A stretch of DNA of 64,000 nt from Hyalella azteca (lineage: Eukaryota; Arthropoda; Malacostraca; Amphipoda; Hyalellidae): NCBI RefSeq assembly GCF_000764305.2, contig NW_025933422.1:328456-392455 (forward strand). The letters run 5' to 3'. The notes under the pieces are model-generated. The model saw only the letters and a program-made list of their open reading frames with translations, ran no database searches and was not told the origin of the DNA. Numbering within the stretch: position 1 is the stretch's first letter; the number at the start of each line of letters is the position of its first letter. The translations under genes and the position numbers were made by a program. Positions 36,177 through 49,080 of this stretch are shown piece after piece.

Positions 36177-36330
36177 TGAGGGAGGGTGATTAGGGAGTGG
36201 GGAGGTGATAAGGGATAGGGGAGGTGATTAGGGAGGAGGGAGGTGATTAGGGAGGAGGGAGGTGATTAGGGAGGAGGGAGATGGTTAGGGAGAAGGGAGA
36301 AGGTGATCGAGAGGTGATCGAGGAGAGCTG
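36177..36330 (+). repeat. 19-bp purine-rich minisatellite, about six copies
   Basis: The unit is GTGATTAGGGAGGAGGGAG. The + strand is almost purely A/G/T. Confidence 0.9.
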
Positions 36331-36339
36331 GAGGGTGAT

Positions 36340-39110
36340 GCTCTCTATGAAGTCGCTATGTGAAGCAGCACGGTGTTTAATGCATCGCTTCATTTGAAAG
36401 AATTTATCTTCCATTCTATGTGATTAAATATTTGCTTTGGTTTGGAACCTTAATCGATTAATTCTTCGCTACTTACGGAGAACCGATCGCTAAGTTTCGC
36501 GCATCAAGCGGCTATTGTCGAGTAAACGCCGTGCAATCTTCGCGCGATTCTGACCATCCAACAATAAACAACTGTGGAATGCGAAATCTTTAAGCCCTCG
36601 ACTGTTTAAGAAGACGAATATATATACAAACAAATGCAAATTCCTGTATAAAAGTTCATTAACAGCTTCAAACAGTTGGAAGAATTTTACATGCTAAATA
36701 ATTTCAGTTATTAAAGGATTTTGTTTTTTTTTTTCACGTTTTTACATTCATTTGATAATTGAAATCAAGTAATTGATAAGCGAGTTAAAGGCAAGGCGGC
36801 TTTCCTTTTTCTTGCAAGTAATGTTATACAGATCTTATTATTCTTGTAAAACAATCCAGAAATAGTGCTTTCATTGAGGAATGCACGAAAAGCTCAATTA
36901 CTTACAATTAAGTCTTATGCGGCGAACATGCCAATGCATTTGGCGGTATTATATATGGACTACTATAATATTCATTCTACTTAAGCGAGTCTCTCAGTAA
37001 TTGGCCGGAGAAAGTGAAGGGGGCTTTATAGCATCGGCAAATATCGTCAGGTAATGAACCTTTCAAACGCGTGTACATTGTTGATGGAATTCATTGTAAA
37101 ATGATTTATTTTACTGCGATGATTATAATTAATTTTCACTAATTACTAATTTCTAAAATAAGCGTAAGATTCTTCGTCGCTTGCAGTGCTTGCTTTTCTC
37201 TTTTACTCACGATCGAAATGTTTATATATTTCCGATGAATTTTATCGTCCACCTCCATATGGTTACCAACATTTTTAAATGCCAGATTAAATCGGTACCT
37301 ACATCAAGCAATTTAAATTATATATCCTACTTATATATCTTGGTTCTAAAATTAAACGTAGTTTTCGTGCGCGTAAATAATACGTATTTCTGCGACCGCA
37401 TTTATCACGCTCATAACGAGAAGACATTTTTTGGACAGCGTTTCCTTATGGGAGATGAAAGCTCGAGTTTGAACGATCGGAATGCTTGGCCGCGTAGCAG
37501 TCACGACTCTGGATCCCTTCCCACGATCTAATCCAGTCGTATATTTCAAGCGCTTTAATATACGCTTATATAAGTCGCTTCGCTTAGAAAGCGTAACATA
37601 TCAAACCCTCACAGTACGAAATAAATTAATATTAATGGTTATTTGTGGTATTTTAATTTGATAATACCCAGTGTTTGAATGAAATGTTTTTGAACGATTC
37701 AAGATTATTTAATACAGACTTAAAATACTCATTCTTGCACTTGTTTTAGAGCAGCCCTCATTGTAATCCATCTTTGCTCTATGTGTTTGCTGAGCGCTTG
37801 GCATCGCCTTAAAGGTTCAAGGCGAAGCAGGGTTAGTTTTGTATGTTTTTAGCCATGAGAAGATGGTGAGAGAAACTGAGGTCGCGATGGTCTCGCCGCG
37901 GTGATAAGAGCCCCGCAATGGATTAAGGTTTCGAAAAATTAGCTCCACAAGAACTTGTATACACCATGCAAACTGGGAACTGCTTCGTCATTTCCACGTC
38001 TACATCTGGACAAAAGCGAGACCGTGTTGTATTCTTGCATTCGGTGTTTGCTTGCAACAAATGGCATGTTAGCGCTACTTTAATTGTGTCAGCAATATTA
38101 AATGGACTTAAATGCCACTTGCCACTATTTAAAATATGGTTTTGTGTTAAATATTCAAGTAAACTTGATTCTTTCAACTGATCTTATGTTTTGGCTCCCA
38201 AAATCATTGAATATTTGTGAAAATTTTATTGGGTTACATAATTCGTGAAAGCTTACATATTTTATTAATCGATGTATTTCAAGCCAGTTTCAACGGTCTC
38301 CATGCACGCAGTTAATTTAATTTCTCGCTCCGGCATGCGCGTGGAGTGACGAGTACGTATATTGAAATTATGAACTTTAATGAAACTCGAAGTTCATATA
38401 TTTTCCACTGAAGCCATAATGTTAGGGTTTCGACAATTCGTACACAAATTATGCTTCTATAATTAAGTGTCAGTTGCAACATATCCACGACGAATTTCCT
38501 TAAAACCGACGCCGGCAAAATTTATCAGAAGACGAGATTGGTTTCACGTGCAACAGAGGCTACGTTGATAGCCGGCGCCTAACAAAGACTTAATGAATCG
38601 ATGCTGCGTATTTTCCGCAAGTTTTTGTATGGCTTGAGGCGCTCTATGTTCGGGGGCTTGGGACCGTGAAACTCTCGTATTGAGATCGTGAGATGCTCAT
38701 CAATGAGGCCGTGACCGGCAACTTGAGATGAAAAGCATTATTTCAACACCAATTTAATTATGTGGTGAATTTTAGAAAATGTTTCGTTGAGTGGTGTACA
38801 TTTCGGAGTAACTTTAACATATGATTTTTCAGAATAAATGCAATTGCAGGCAAAGACGATTGAGGTTTCAAGTGGTCCACCCGTTTGATGGCCGGGAGTG
38901 TTGCCTTTATAATTTTTTTTATTGAAAAGCATCAACTATCAGCCATATGTCCGAGCTGCCGCTTTATCTTCGCGTCTAGTGATCAGGTTAGTTTTTTAGG
39001 GTGGATGAAATCACCGATTTTTATTCAGCATGTTAAAAAAATATTTTGACCTATGATGCTTTCGACCTCCTGGCCATGACGGTGAAAGGTCAATCTCGGC
39101 AAAATTGAAA
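36340..39110. other. 2.8 kb without supported gene
   Basis: Two chance frames of 116 and 84 codons (37181-37531 +, 37923-38177 -) have no splice, codon or domain support. No repeats recognised. Confidence 0.4.
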
Positions 39111-39116
39111 ATGAGT

Positions 39117-39498
39117 TCGTGGCTGAATCATTAGGCTGATCCAACAGCAATCATTAAGCTGATAGAACGGCAATCATTCGGCTGATCCAACGGCAATCAT
39201 TAGGCTGATCCAACAGCAATCATTAAGCTGATAGAACGGCAATCATTAGGTTGATCCGACGGCAATCATTAGGCTGATCCAACAGCAATCATTAAGCTGA
39301 TAGAACGGCAATCATTAGGCTGATCCAACAGCAATCATTAGGCTGATAGAANACGGCAATCATTAGCCTGATCCAAAGGCAATCATTAGCCTGATTCAAA
39401 GGCAATCATTAGGCTAATCCAAGGGCAATCATTAGGCTATTCCAACGGCAATCATTAGCCTGATCCAAAGGCAATCATTAGGCTGATCCAATGCAATC
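39117..39498 (+). repeat. 23-bp minisatellite, about 16 copies, containing one undetermined base
   Basis: The unit is GGCTGATCCAACGGCAATCA plus TTA. Two unit types alternate (GATCCAACGG/GATAGAACGG), hinting at a higher-order repeat. An n at 39352 marks an assembly ambiguity in this array. Confidence 0.93.
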
Positions 39499-39854
39499 TG
39501 CCATGCAGGCCGTTGATGATCTTTAAATTTGCAGGCGTCCTGAGGGAATTGTTTCCTCTGTAATTTTACTAAATGATATATGTAAATTACGGCGACGAAC
39601 AATCGTTACATTTTTCTATATTATATATATATTTATTCATAATGATATATATTTTAATTGAATTTCATTTTTACAAAGGATAAAATTAATGTTCGTTATC
39701 TCGTAAACCATTTTTGTTTGCTAATAAAAATTACTGTCAATTAATGTTGAAATCTCTTAATTTGTAAATCTAATTCGCTCTTTTGATTAAATCGTAGGAT
39801 TTTTTTTCAGTAAGCCTAGCTGCACAAGACGATTTAGTTAGAAACTAATTTCGC

Positions 39855-39968
39855 TAATTGACTGCTAATATTGGCATTGCCATTAGACCGGCTGCTAATA
39901 TTGACCGGACTATTTGAACAGCAGTTAATATTGGCATGATTATTAGACCGGCTGCTAATATTGGCAAA
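39855..39968 (+). repeat. short tandem repeat of GACCGGCTGCTAATATTGGC
   Basis: Three to four imperfect copies. Confidence 0.75.
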
Positions 39969-41454
39969 ACTTGACCATAATCAAATTATTGATATATAAC
40001 AGCTCTTTATAACAATTTAGATATAAGAACAATTGGTCAACCGGAGTAGTTTCCCCATGAAGCTGCATATTCTCAACTTAATTGCAAAAAATGCGAATTT
40101 TCTGGTTATAAAAATGGCTTTTCATAAGACAAAAATGTGAAGCGGTGTTATTGTATTATTGCACTGTACACATGAGGACATGAAAGAAATTACGGGATAT
40201 ATAATCCGATAAAATTTATGTTTTATCTGGACTGTCTGATGCATCAACCTGTGAAGTTTCCGTAAAATCCTGAAAAAAAAAACAACTGAAATGTGTCTGA
40301 CGCACCTCACACCGACCGAGGTGATATGGGCGCTTAAAAGCGAAAGTTTTCTGCATACGCCTGCGCGAGACCGGTTCTTGTGCCGAGAGGTATCGGACTA
40401 GCGGGTCAAACGCGACTGTGGAATGTGACTATTGGCTTTGTAGATGTAAACATTTCATAAATTTTATACTTTTTCCGGAATATTTATCTCATATCAATCC
40501 TTCCGGATTGTTAAAAGGGGAACACGAGTTAGGTACGAGTATATTCATCAAGGAAATATAAATATTGAACAATCGATGATTTATAGGAATATTTTTTTAC
40601 TTAAAGCGGTTATTTACTGGTCAAATTTCACTTGTGAAGTATCGCTTGGCCTCTGTAATGTAAACATTCCATACGTTTCCATCCGACAGATAAGTGGTTT
40701 AAGAGTCTGAAACGAAACTAGCTTGCTCAGAAAGCACAATTAACTGTCCTCACTCATGGATAAACAATCTATCGCAGAATTTCTTCCATGTTCATTCTCA
40801 TAATCCTTTATGAAGCTATTATTTAAAAACAACTTTATGCATGGAGGTTTCATCAAGGTCAAATTGCATAGGACTGGAAATTTCTACTTCGGAATAAAGG
40901 GAAGTAAAGCGTTTGCCGTTGCGCGCCGTTTGACGGTTGTGCATGATTAGGCCGGCATGGCGGTTTCCCGCTCACGAGTCATCGCGAAGAAAGTGCGCGC
41001 GGATGTTGACGTTAGTTGCCGTAGTGAACAGCCTATCGCATGTGATGCTGGATGGTAAATCTGATGTATCAAAAGTCTTGTTCATCATTTCTGAAAATCA
41101 ATTAATCGTTGGTTTTCAAAGAGAACAGTCGCATTACCATACGCAATTCATTATCAAATACAAACTAGGTAGCCTAGATAATGCACGTAGGAACACAAAA
41201 AATATTCAAAATATCTTTCAGTACATATCTTGCAGCTTAGAGGTTAAATGGATCATCTGTAAAAAATATTTACAAATACTAAATACCTTGTTCAGACACA
41301 AATTCCTGCTGAAATATTTTTCGCCAATCTTATGCTCTGTTCCTTCTCTATTTTCGACATTCGAACAAATTATCTAAACCGCTCTCCTTCTGTTACGTCT
41401 TTTGTGTTTTAGTTTCTGTTACGTTTTTAGTTTGGGGAATCGCTGTCCTCCCCA

Positions 41455-41690
41455 TTAAACTTGTTGTCCCCACCATCATACCTGTTGTCCCCAACCTCTT
41501 ACTTGTTGTCCCCACCATCTGACCTGTTGTCCCCAACCTCTTACTTATTGTCCCCAACCTCTTACTTGTTGTCCCAAACCTCTTACCTGTTGTCCGCAAC
41601 CTCTTACTTGTTGTCCCCAACCTCTTACTTGTTGTCTCCACCATCTAACCTGTTGTCCCCAACCTCTTAATTGTTGTCCCGTGTATGGAG
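41455..41690 (+). repeat. 21-bp minisatellite, about 11 copies
   Basis: The unit is CTTGTTGTCCCCAACCTCTTA. As the length is a multiple of three, short frames (repeating LLSPTSY on +, TTSKRLG on -) stay open across it; I regard them as non-genic. Confidence 0.93.
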
Positions 41691-42467
41691 TTGTTGTCCC
41701 GTATTCTCGCTGGTCCCGTGGAATGCCGCTGCGTCCGCCTGACCGGACGAACACTCGCGCTTTCTCTCTCTGTTCCTGCGCCCCGCCACCGCCGTATACC
41801 ATAGTCCTGCATGTGTGCATTCCCAGCAAAAAAAAATTGTAAAATATACAGACCTGGGTGGTTTAATAAAGAAATTTATATGATTGTTTTTTAAAAAGTC
41901 ATAAAGTGACAACTGCACCAGCATTTGCAACGTAAAAAACGTCTATCTTCAGCTACTTCATTTCAATCCTTAAAAGACTTTTACATATGAGACGAATAGA
42001 ATTAGCACCAGTTCGAAGTATTTAATATCATGCCGATTGCGGTATTTCTGATACAAGGACGCGTGGTTGAACTAGTATACTATTATATAATTCAACCATG
42101 CAAGGACCTACCACAACGATGCATTCCGTGTGCAGAATTGGAAACACCGTCGAAAGGCTGCTTCATTAAGTTCATTTAGATACGAAGAGGGGTAATTGTG
42201 TTGAATAATCAAACATAAGCACCATAAAGCCACCTCGTTTAGCTCTCTGATAGTTCCACAAGATTGTGGCGGTGACTTCCTTACCAACATTGCGTGGGGA
42301 AGTTTTGATGTTGCATGGAACTCTTAGCTTGCATTGATAAGTGAATGAGAACTCCATTTAACCTCCTATTGAGGCCCCGAGACCAACTGTTGCTCTCGTG
42401 GTTCGATTAATTGCTAGGGAACTGTTGCAACACTTCCCAGGTAGGATGTTTTATAAAACCAAACGAT

Positions 42468-43215
42468 GCAATGGTTAAAGTTCAGAGTACCAAGATTGGG
42501 GTAGAGAGGTGCGGGTTCAATCCCAGCTCTGTGCGCCAGTTTCTGGTCAGAATCGGCAAGAATTCCGGGAAAATTTGAAGCAGTGAGTTGTGAGTTCAAG
42601 CCCACAGCAAGCTGTCATAGAAGTTATGGTAATCGCACCTTTATGGATCTGGTAGTGGGCTGAGCCCGGTTTTTAGTGGGCTGAGCCCAGTCTAAAAAAA
42701 CGACCTTTAGTGGGCTTTTTCAGCCCACTTTAACGACCATAAGGGTCATAAATACCAGAAACCAGTACCATAAGGGCTACCATAAGGGTCATACTGGACC
42801 ATACCAGAATACCAGAATACCAGAAGTGGGCTAAAACCTAGAAAAACCCAGAAAACCTAGAAAAGTCGAGCCCACTCGGAAAAAAACCTAGATAACCCAA
42901 AAAAACCCTAGAAAAAACCTAGAAAAAACCTAGATTCATAGTAAAAAAACCTAGACTAAGTAACTTCAACAAACAATCATCAAGGTTAGGTCCAGTTAGG
43001 TCAAGTTTCTATTATTTTTCTATACAAAAAAAAACTTTTCCTAACCAACCTAACCTCAATCGACTCTGAAAAACGCAAAAAACAAAAAAAAAAAACCATA
43101 AGGGGGCATATCTTGGGGAGAAAAAAACCCAAAAGTGGGCTGGAACAGTCCGTGGAAGTTCTGCAATATTAAGAATCGACGACAGGCCTACGGCCTAATA
43201 AATGTTGAAACCGAT
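42468..43215 (+). mobile_element. tRNA-derived SINE interrupted by a 529-bp insertion
   Basis: The head and first body half (GGTTAAAGTTCAGAGTACCA, B-box GGTTCAATCCC, then GCAGTGAGTTGTGAGTTCAA) run to 42625. The tail AAGAATCGACGACAGGCC-TAC-GGCCTAATA resumes at 43155. The SINE is therefore older than the insertion. Confidence 0.85.
42626..43154. mobile_element. 529-bp insertion in a SINE, flanked by GAAGTT
   Basis: GAAGTT precedes (42620-42625) and follows (43155-43160) the insert, consistent with a 6-bp target duplication. The insert contains repeated AGTGGGCTGAGCCC motifs, GACCATAAGGGTCATA inverted motifs, many ACCTAGAAAA repeats and GTTAGGT-type words. No coding frame. Confidence 0.6.
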
Positions 43216-43856
43216 ACATTACATTATGGCTTTCTTCTCTAGTTTTTGTGGCGCCCGGTGGTTAATTTTGTTCTGCATCTGTTAGTTACTTGAACCCAAT
43301 AGAAGGAAGCTTTTCACTTTTCATTGATTTGATGAACCAGCCGCTAACCACCAATCGCCGGTAACCTCACTTAACGGTTCGCATTGACCATAGTTGTCTC
43401 ACCCACCAATGACCTACAGCTGCCCAATTGGCTACGAAGCAATGCTTAATTAAGGCGTGAAGGGATTTATAACAAATGCAAGTTCAAGGTCTATTAACTA
43501 AGAAGTTTAACAAGTAGCCTACTACGGAGCTAAGACGCGGAGAAGAGAGAGAGCGAGCTAACTGAGGGACAAAGCTCTTGATCCTAGAAGAGAAATCAGC
43601 ATAGTAAATACACTGTTAATTAATACGCCTAATGACTACCCTAGCAACGGCTTTACATGACGTCAGATTAATTATTTACAATGTAAGCCACCTATAAGTA
43701 ATCACACACAAAAGCACAGTAACATTAACACGAAACACGGTAACGCATAACACAGTAACAGTATTCAACAGTAACGCAAAATACAGCTCACCTATAGGCG
43801 ACTGTCAGGTAATCCCCTGTAAGCAAGGCACCAACACGCAAGCCGGAATTGACACA

Positions 43857-43938
43857 TCTTCTTCTTCTTCTCCGGGTGTCCACGCTGGGTGGACTTAGAG
43901 CCACAGGACAACCGCAAGGATGACCGTTGGGCCTGAGA
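43857..43938 (-). mobile_element. 82-bp 3' fragment of a retroelement with 12-bp target duplication
   Basis: GGAATTGACACA occurs at 43845-43856 and 43939-43950. Read on the minus strand the insert ends CCCGGAGAAGAAGAAGAAGA, a microsatellite tail typical of target-primed retroposition. It is too short to assign to a family. Confidence 0.75.
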
Positions 43939-43959
43939 GGAATTGACACAGCTATATAC

Positions 43960-46900
43960 TATTACCAGCCTCTGCCTACATCAGCACCGGTATACTTAAT
44001 CTCTACGGTCTGAATGCAAGTAGGGAATTATCAGCCTACATACAACATTACAATTGAAAATATGGATAATTTATTTGGTGTTTTCTAGGCTTCTAATTTT
44101 TTTAGTGGGAAGGAAATATATTTATGTCTATACTTTTTCATATACCTTTTCTTCTCTGTACACATCAAGTCTGAAGTCAAGTCCTCAGTTCACCAGACTA
44201 TAGGATCGAACACTGGATGAAATCCGAAGTGAATGATGCAATTGATTATTGGCTCCCGCGTAAGCAACGAGCCGTGTAGGCGCTAAAGACCCTCATTCAG
44301 AAAATTTGTTCAGATGAATTTATTCAGTCTCTACGTGCAGGCAAATTTCATGTTAGCTTCATATAACGCTCCCAAAATTTCGGGAAAGCGCATAGAAAGG
44401 GCTCCCAAAATTTTGGGAGTGAGGTGAGGAAGTGGCGTGAAAATCAACGTGTTTATTCCCGCCATTTCCGCTTCATCATTGCTTCTTCTCGGCAAAGCTC
44501 TGTAATGGATGGTCTATTAATTACTTCCTTCATCTTCCCCACCCTTGAATGGCCCCATCATTGATGCCGTGACTCTCAGGAATGCTTATGGTGACAGGAA
44601 GTTGTACGGTGACCGTAAACTGCTTTCACATCTGCATGGAATGGAACTTGAAGGTTCGTATCGAAATGCAGCTACTAAAATTACATATTTCGAAAGGCTT
44701 GAGTATAATTATTGTTTTCCACAATGCGTTTATTAAAACCTATACGGCAGTATAGGTAAATATATGGTAAGTGTCACTCTACTTAATAGTTGATTGCTGA
44801 GTTCCATAGCAATTACGGGTTCGTATTATCAAATTAAACATAAATTATCTGTGATCACTTTACTCAAAATTAACCGCTTAAACAGTATACTCTTCGCTTA
44901 TATATTCCCTACCGTGAAGAATATGATTCTGATTGTGAAATATTTTGAGTTTGGAATTTGCGCACAACATGGTTTCCAATGTATATGTGAAAATGATAGA
45001 GTTGAGTAGCTACGCATACATCATGCAACTGGTGTACTTCCTCCTTTTTTACTGGTGATTGGATGAAAATGTAACTCCGCTCAGACAGTGTCATTGTTCT
45101 CATATTTTTGGTGTAACAAAAGAATAAAGCCAATGAGTTTTAAATGAGTTATGAAGCATAAGATGCAGTCTATCGTTTGTCAAGGATGCGATGACTTGAA
45201 ATTAAGACGTATTTTTTTGCATGCGACTCGCACGCTGCTCGGTATTTTGCTTACTTAAGCAATTTGGAATCGGTTACAATTATTGGACGTCAATACGCTG
45301 ATCATAACTCCATGGTCCTCAAGAGAGAACGCGATGTGACATCGATGTTCCAGCCGTTACCATATAAGGTATTTGGACCGGCATGCACGCAGCTAACGGT
45401 GGAGTGCTTATACCGGATTGTTACGACCATGCAGTTAGCCTGAGAAGGAAACTGCGTTGCAAGCATGCAAGCAAGTGCTTAACGCAGCGCCGTGTTTGTA
45501 AATGCACAGGAAAGCGAGGTAATTATTTCCTTCTGACCAGCACTTATTTACGATGACAGTGACAGTAAGCATGGACGTGTCAGTTCATCAAAATGATGGT
45601 GTTGAAAAAAAGACATAAGAATATCATCATCGTTTTTAAAGGAAAATGAGCTATGAACATTATTATTTCCTGTTTGACTCCAAATGGAGCCAATAACCTA
45701 TTTTTGAGGATATTTATATGACTCCAGTCTACTTTTCCTGTAATATCGACTTTGTGATTTCGTTCTTTTCAATGTAATTAGAGTTGTCTGTCTTCCCCAA
45801 AGATAATGGTCCGCTGTCAAAAAAGTAGAGACATTGATTAGATTTTGTATTGGAGTATCAGTTGCGCAAAATGTATGATGTCCTCAGGAATACCTGCACT
45901 CTACTGAACAGAAGTGTGGGTGCTTAGAAATGATCATCACGGACAAGAATAACGATAGCTATATTCAATATCGTGATAAAATGAACTGCGTCAATGAATT
46001 TTCGCAGCAATGAGTCCCGACCGTATCATCCATGGATAGTGTCTGCATGGGAGAAACATTTCATTTTCTAAGACTAGAAAGCGATTAACTTGATCATACG
46101 ATAATTTTTGAATTCGTGGTTTACTTTCCATTTCAGCAAACTAATAATATAAATACGTATTTCAGTGTTCAGCCCTTGAAAATTGTTCCAAGTTTTCACC
46201 AGTATAGAAATGCACACGCCTTTTCTAAGATATTCAATTGAGATAATTATTTAATGGTGTTCAAATCAGAACCACTAGAATATTTTGTAAGCCGTTTATT
46301 TACGTCAGGGAAACTCTCACGAAAACACATTATGTTTTATCTAAAATATATAAAAGCGATCAATTTGAATTACGACGAATGCATTTATTTGTTATTCACA
46401 GCTAGCGAATGGACAACGTGTTCAATGAAAATTGATGTGTTTCTTGTTATATTCAAGAATCAAAATTAACTTTAAACTTGGGCCATTTAAAACCTAACGC
46501 TTTCACTAACAGAACGGTCTTGTTTTCGCTATGAATAGAAGTGAATCGACCTTGTTTCCTGGTGGCCGCCATAAACATACACGAACATACGCCATACACG
46601 TAAACAAAAGCTCAGCGGCGTTATGAATCATAAAAACAGCATCACGTCTCAGCCCTAAAGTTCTAGGAACTCCTTTAGCCTACTTACTTACATTGATATA
46701 CGAGCGCTCTTTGTCTCACCTAATAGAGGCTCCATCATTTAGTCGATGGTGAGTGATTGGTGACTGACTCAGTCATGTTGACAGCTCTTAGCAACTAATC
46801 GCAGGCTATAATGTGCTTGCAGCCGCGATACCAACACTCAACTTCACACTCAGTTTATGAAAGTTGCTCCTAATATTGCCGCCAACAGTGAACTATTATC

Positions 46901-47240
46901 TACCATTTGACGGCATTTAACTAGCCACATCGCTACGATTCTATTGCACTTAATATTATGCTCACTCTAGTTTTTAGTGCTCTGGAGAATAAGTATGTTT
47001 CAATAAATTTGTCATGAACTACGGTACTGTACGTTGCGAGGGGACAGAGTTAGGTTATAAACAAATTGCCAGCAAGGTCATTACTTTGTAGGAAACAAAC
47101 AGAACGAATTGAGGGGTAATTCAAGAGAATATTTTACTGACTGTACTTTAATCCGTTCAAATGAGGAGAAGTCGTCGTAATAAGTTCTGATACAGGCAAA
47201 GTTTACGCGTTACAATGTCTTTGCCTTCGAGCTTCGCTCA
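43960..47240. other. 3.3 kb without supported gene
   Basis: AT-rich sequence with short frames lacking any recognisable feature. The words GCTCCCAAAATTTCGGG / GCTCCCAAAATTTTGGG repeat at 44368-44420. Confidence 0.4.
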
Positions 47241-47274
47241 TTGAAATGCTCGTTGACTGGCTACGCCTGATCAG

Positions 47275-47812
47275 CCAGCTGCACGTGAATGCCAGCTGCG
47301 TCTAGCGAGCCATGCTACACGCGTGAGCCACCTGCGCTTGGTGAGCCAGCTACACGCGTGAACCACCTGCGCTTGGTGAGCCAGCTGCACGCGTGAACCA
47401 CCTGCGCTTGGTGAGCCAGCTACTCGCGTGAACCACCAGCGCTTGGTGAGCCAGCTACACGCGTGAACCACCTGCGCTTGGTGAGCCAGCTACACGCGTG
47501 AACCACCTGCGCTTAGTGAGCCAGCTACACGCGTGAACCACCTGCGCTTAGTGAGCCAGCTACCCGCGTGAACCACCTGCGCTTGGTGAGCTAGCTGCAC
47601 GCGTGAACCACATGCGCTTGGTGAGCCAGCTACACGCGTGAACCACCAGCGCTTGGTGAACCAGCTACACGCGTGAACCCCCTGCGCTTGGTGAGCCAGC
47701 TACACGCGTGAACCCCCTGCGCTTGGTGAGCCAGCTACACGCGTGAACCACCTGCGCTTGGTGAGCCAGCTACACGCGTGAACCATCTGCACTTAGTGAG
47801 CCAGCCACACGT
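47275..47812 (+). repeat. 35-bp minisatellite, about 14-15 copies
   Basis: The unit starts GTGAGCCAGCTACACGCGTG and ends AACCACCTGCGCTTG. The array is G+C-rich and well conserved in its centre, with diverged edge copies. Confidence 0.95.
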
Positions 47813-49007
47813 GTTGATTTTGTATGCTGGTTCATTTGTCTATATTGTCTCTCAGGTAAATATACCAGGCTAATCTGATACTACCGTCCGAGAACGCCGG
47901 GTTTACCTGCTAATTTCGAAAAGTGACTGATTCCTAGAATTCCTACTTTACGGATAGGAATTTTGTGTGTAAGTGTGCAAGCTATAAAAATTTCTATAAC
48001 ACGTTTCTCGAATTTAATCCAAAGTTTCCAAGCAAAGAAAATATCGAGTAAATTCTCCCTTTAAAAATTGAAGGGTCTGAAGCTAATTTAACAGCCCAAC
48101 AGCGTAATCCGTATCTGAATTACTCTCTGTGTGAGTGTGCCCACTCGCACTATGGGCAATTATGATCAGCATTTACTAGGGCGAATGCAATTAATAGATT
48201 ATCTTAAAATCGAGCGAAATAAATCTTCACTGCTCGGATTCGTGATTTCGGTCCACCAGCCTGAACTTTCTTGCGCTAATTAGAAATAATAATTCGACGA
48301 GTCGCAACCGCGACCCGGCGGCTTAATTTCACCGAGTTTCCAATCTGACTTCCTGTTTCTATGATTTCTCTCATCATTTCACTAATTATTTGCCGACTTG
48401 TGTTTTTTATTGCGTTTCTTATTTGCAAAATAGATTTATTAAAAAAATTAATTCCGGCTATTTGGACCATCAATTGTACGAGAGTTATGTATCGTTAGCC
48501 TGTTAGGTAGGCAAGTTTTCCTAACAGTTTCTTAGTTGTTCAATTTTTTCACTCATTTGAGCCGAAATGATGTATTTCGATATAATCTAAATATGTCTAA
48601 CTATATTTTTACAAATATATCTTGATTAAATTTTCCGTTGCAAATAATTTACACAAATATTGTTCCTGCCATTGATATAAACGACTAAATTTCGTGAATT
48701 TCATCTATACGGCAAATTCCATGATATGAAAACAGAATAGTCTCTACTCAAAGGAGTTTTCTTTTTTATAGAAAAATGTAAACGCGCAATACTGAGATAT
48801 TTTATGCACAATCTAACATTTTGCGTTATTATTTATCTACGTATGTTTAGAGTGATGACTGTGTTGTGCCATCACTCCCTTATGATAGTAACTCTTAATT
48901 ATATATATACTATGAAAGTGGTTAACCAGATAATTAATTACACAGACGTCTTGATTATTTTGATCCTTACTGTCCTCGGACCCGTGATTAGGCAGCTACG
49001 GTAAGCC

Positions 49008-49080
49008 AACGATATCGTTGCGTTGACGATAATAACGATATCGTTGACGATAATAACGATATCGTTGAAAACGATAACGA
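49008..49080 (+). repeat. array of the 12-bp palindrome AACGATATCGTT, four copies
   Basis: Four copies lie directly at the truncated 5' edge of the LINE fragment. The LINE's own sequence there (ATCGTTGACGCT, compare minus strand near 20405) appears to be the seed of the expansion. Confidence 0.8.

Noticed and set aside
41393..41670. Repeat-peptide frames (LLSPTSY and TTSKRLG)
   Set aside because: The minisatellite unit is 21 bp, so frames stay open automatically on both strands.
42985..43065. Possible telomeric (TTAGG)n tract
   Set aside because: Only scattered GTTAGGT words, not a tandem array.
47271..47471. 66-codon antisense frame rich in Trp/Gly
   Set aside because: Produced by the 35-bp array; no gene context.
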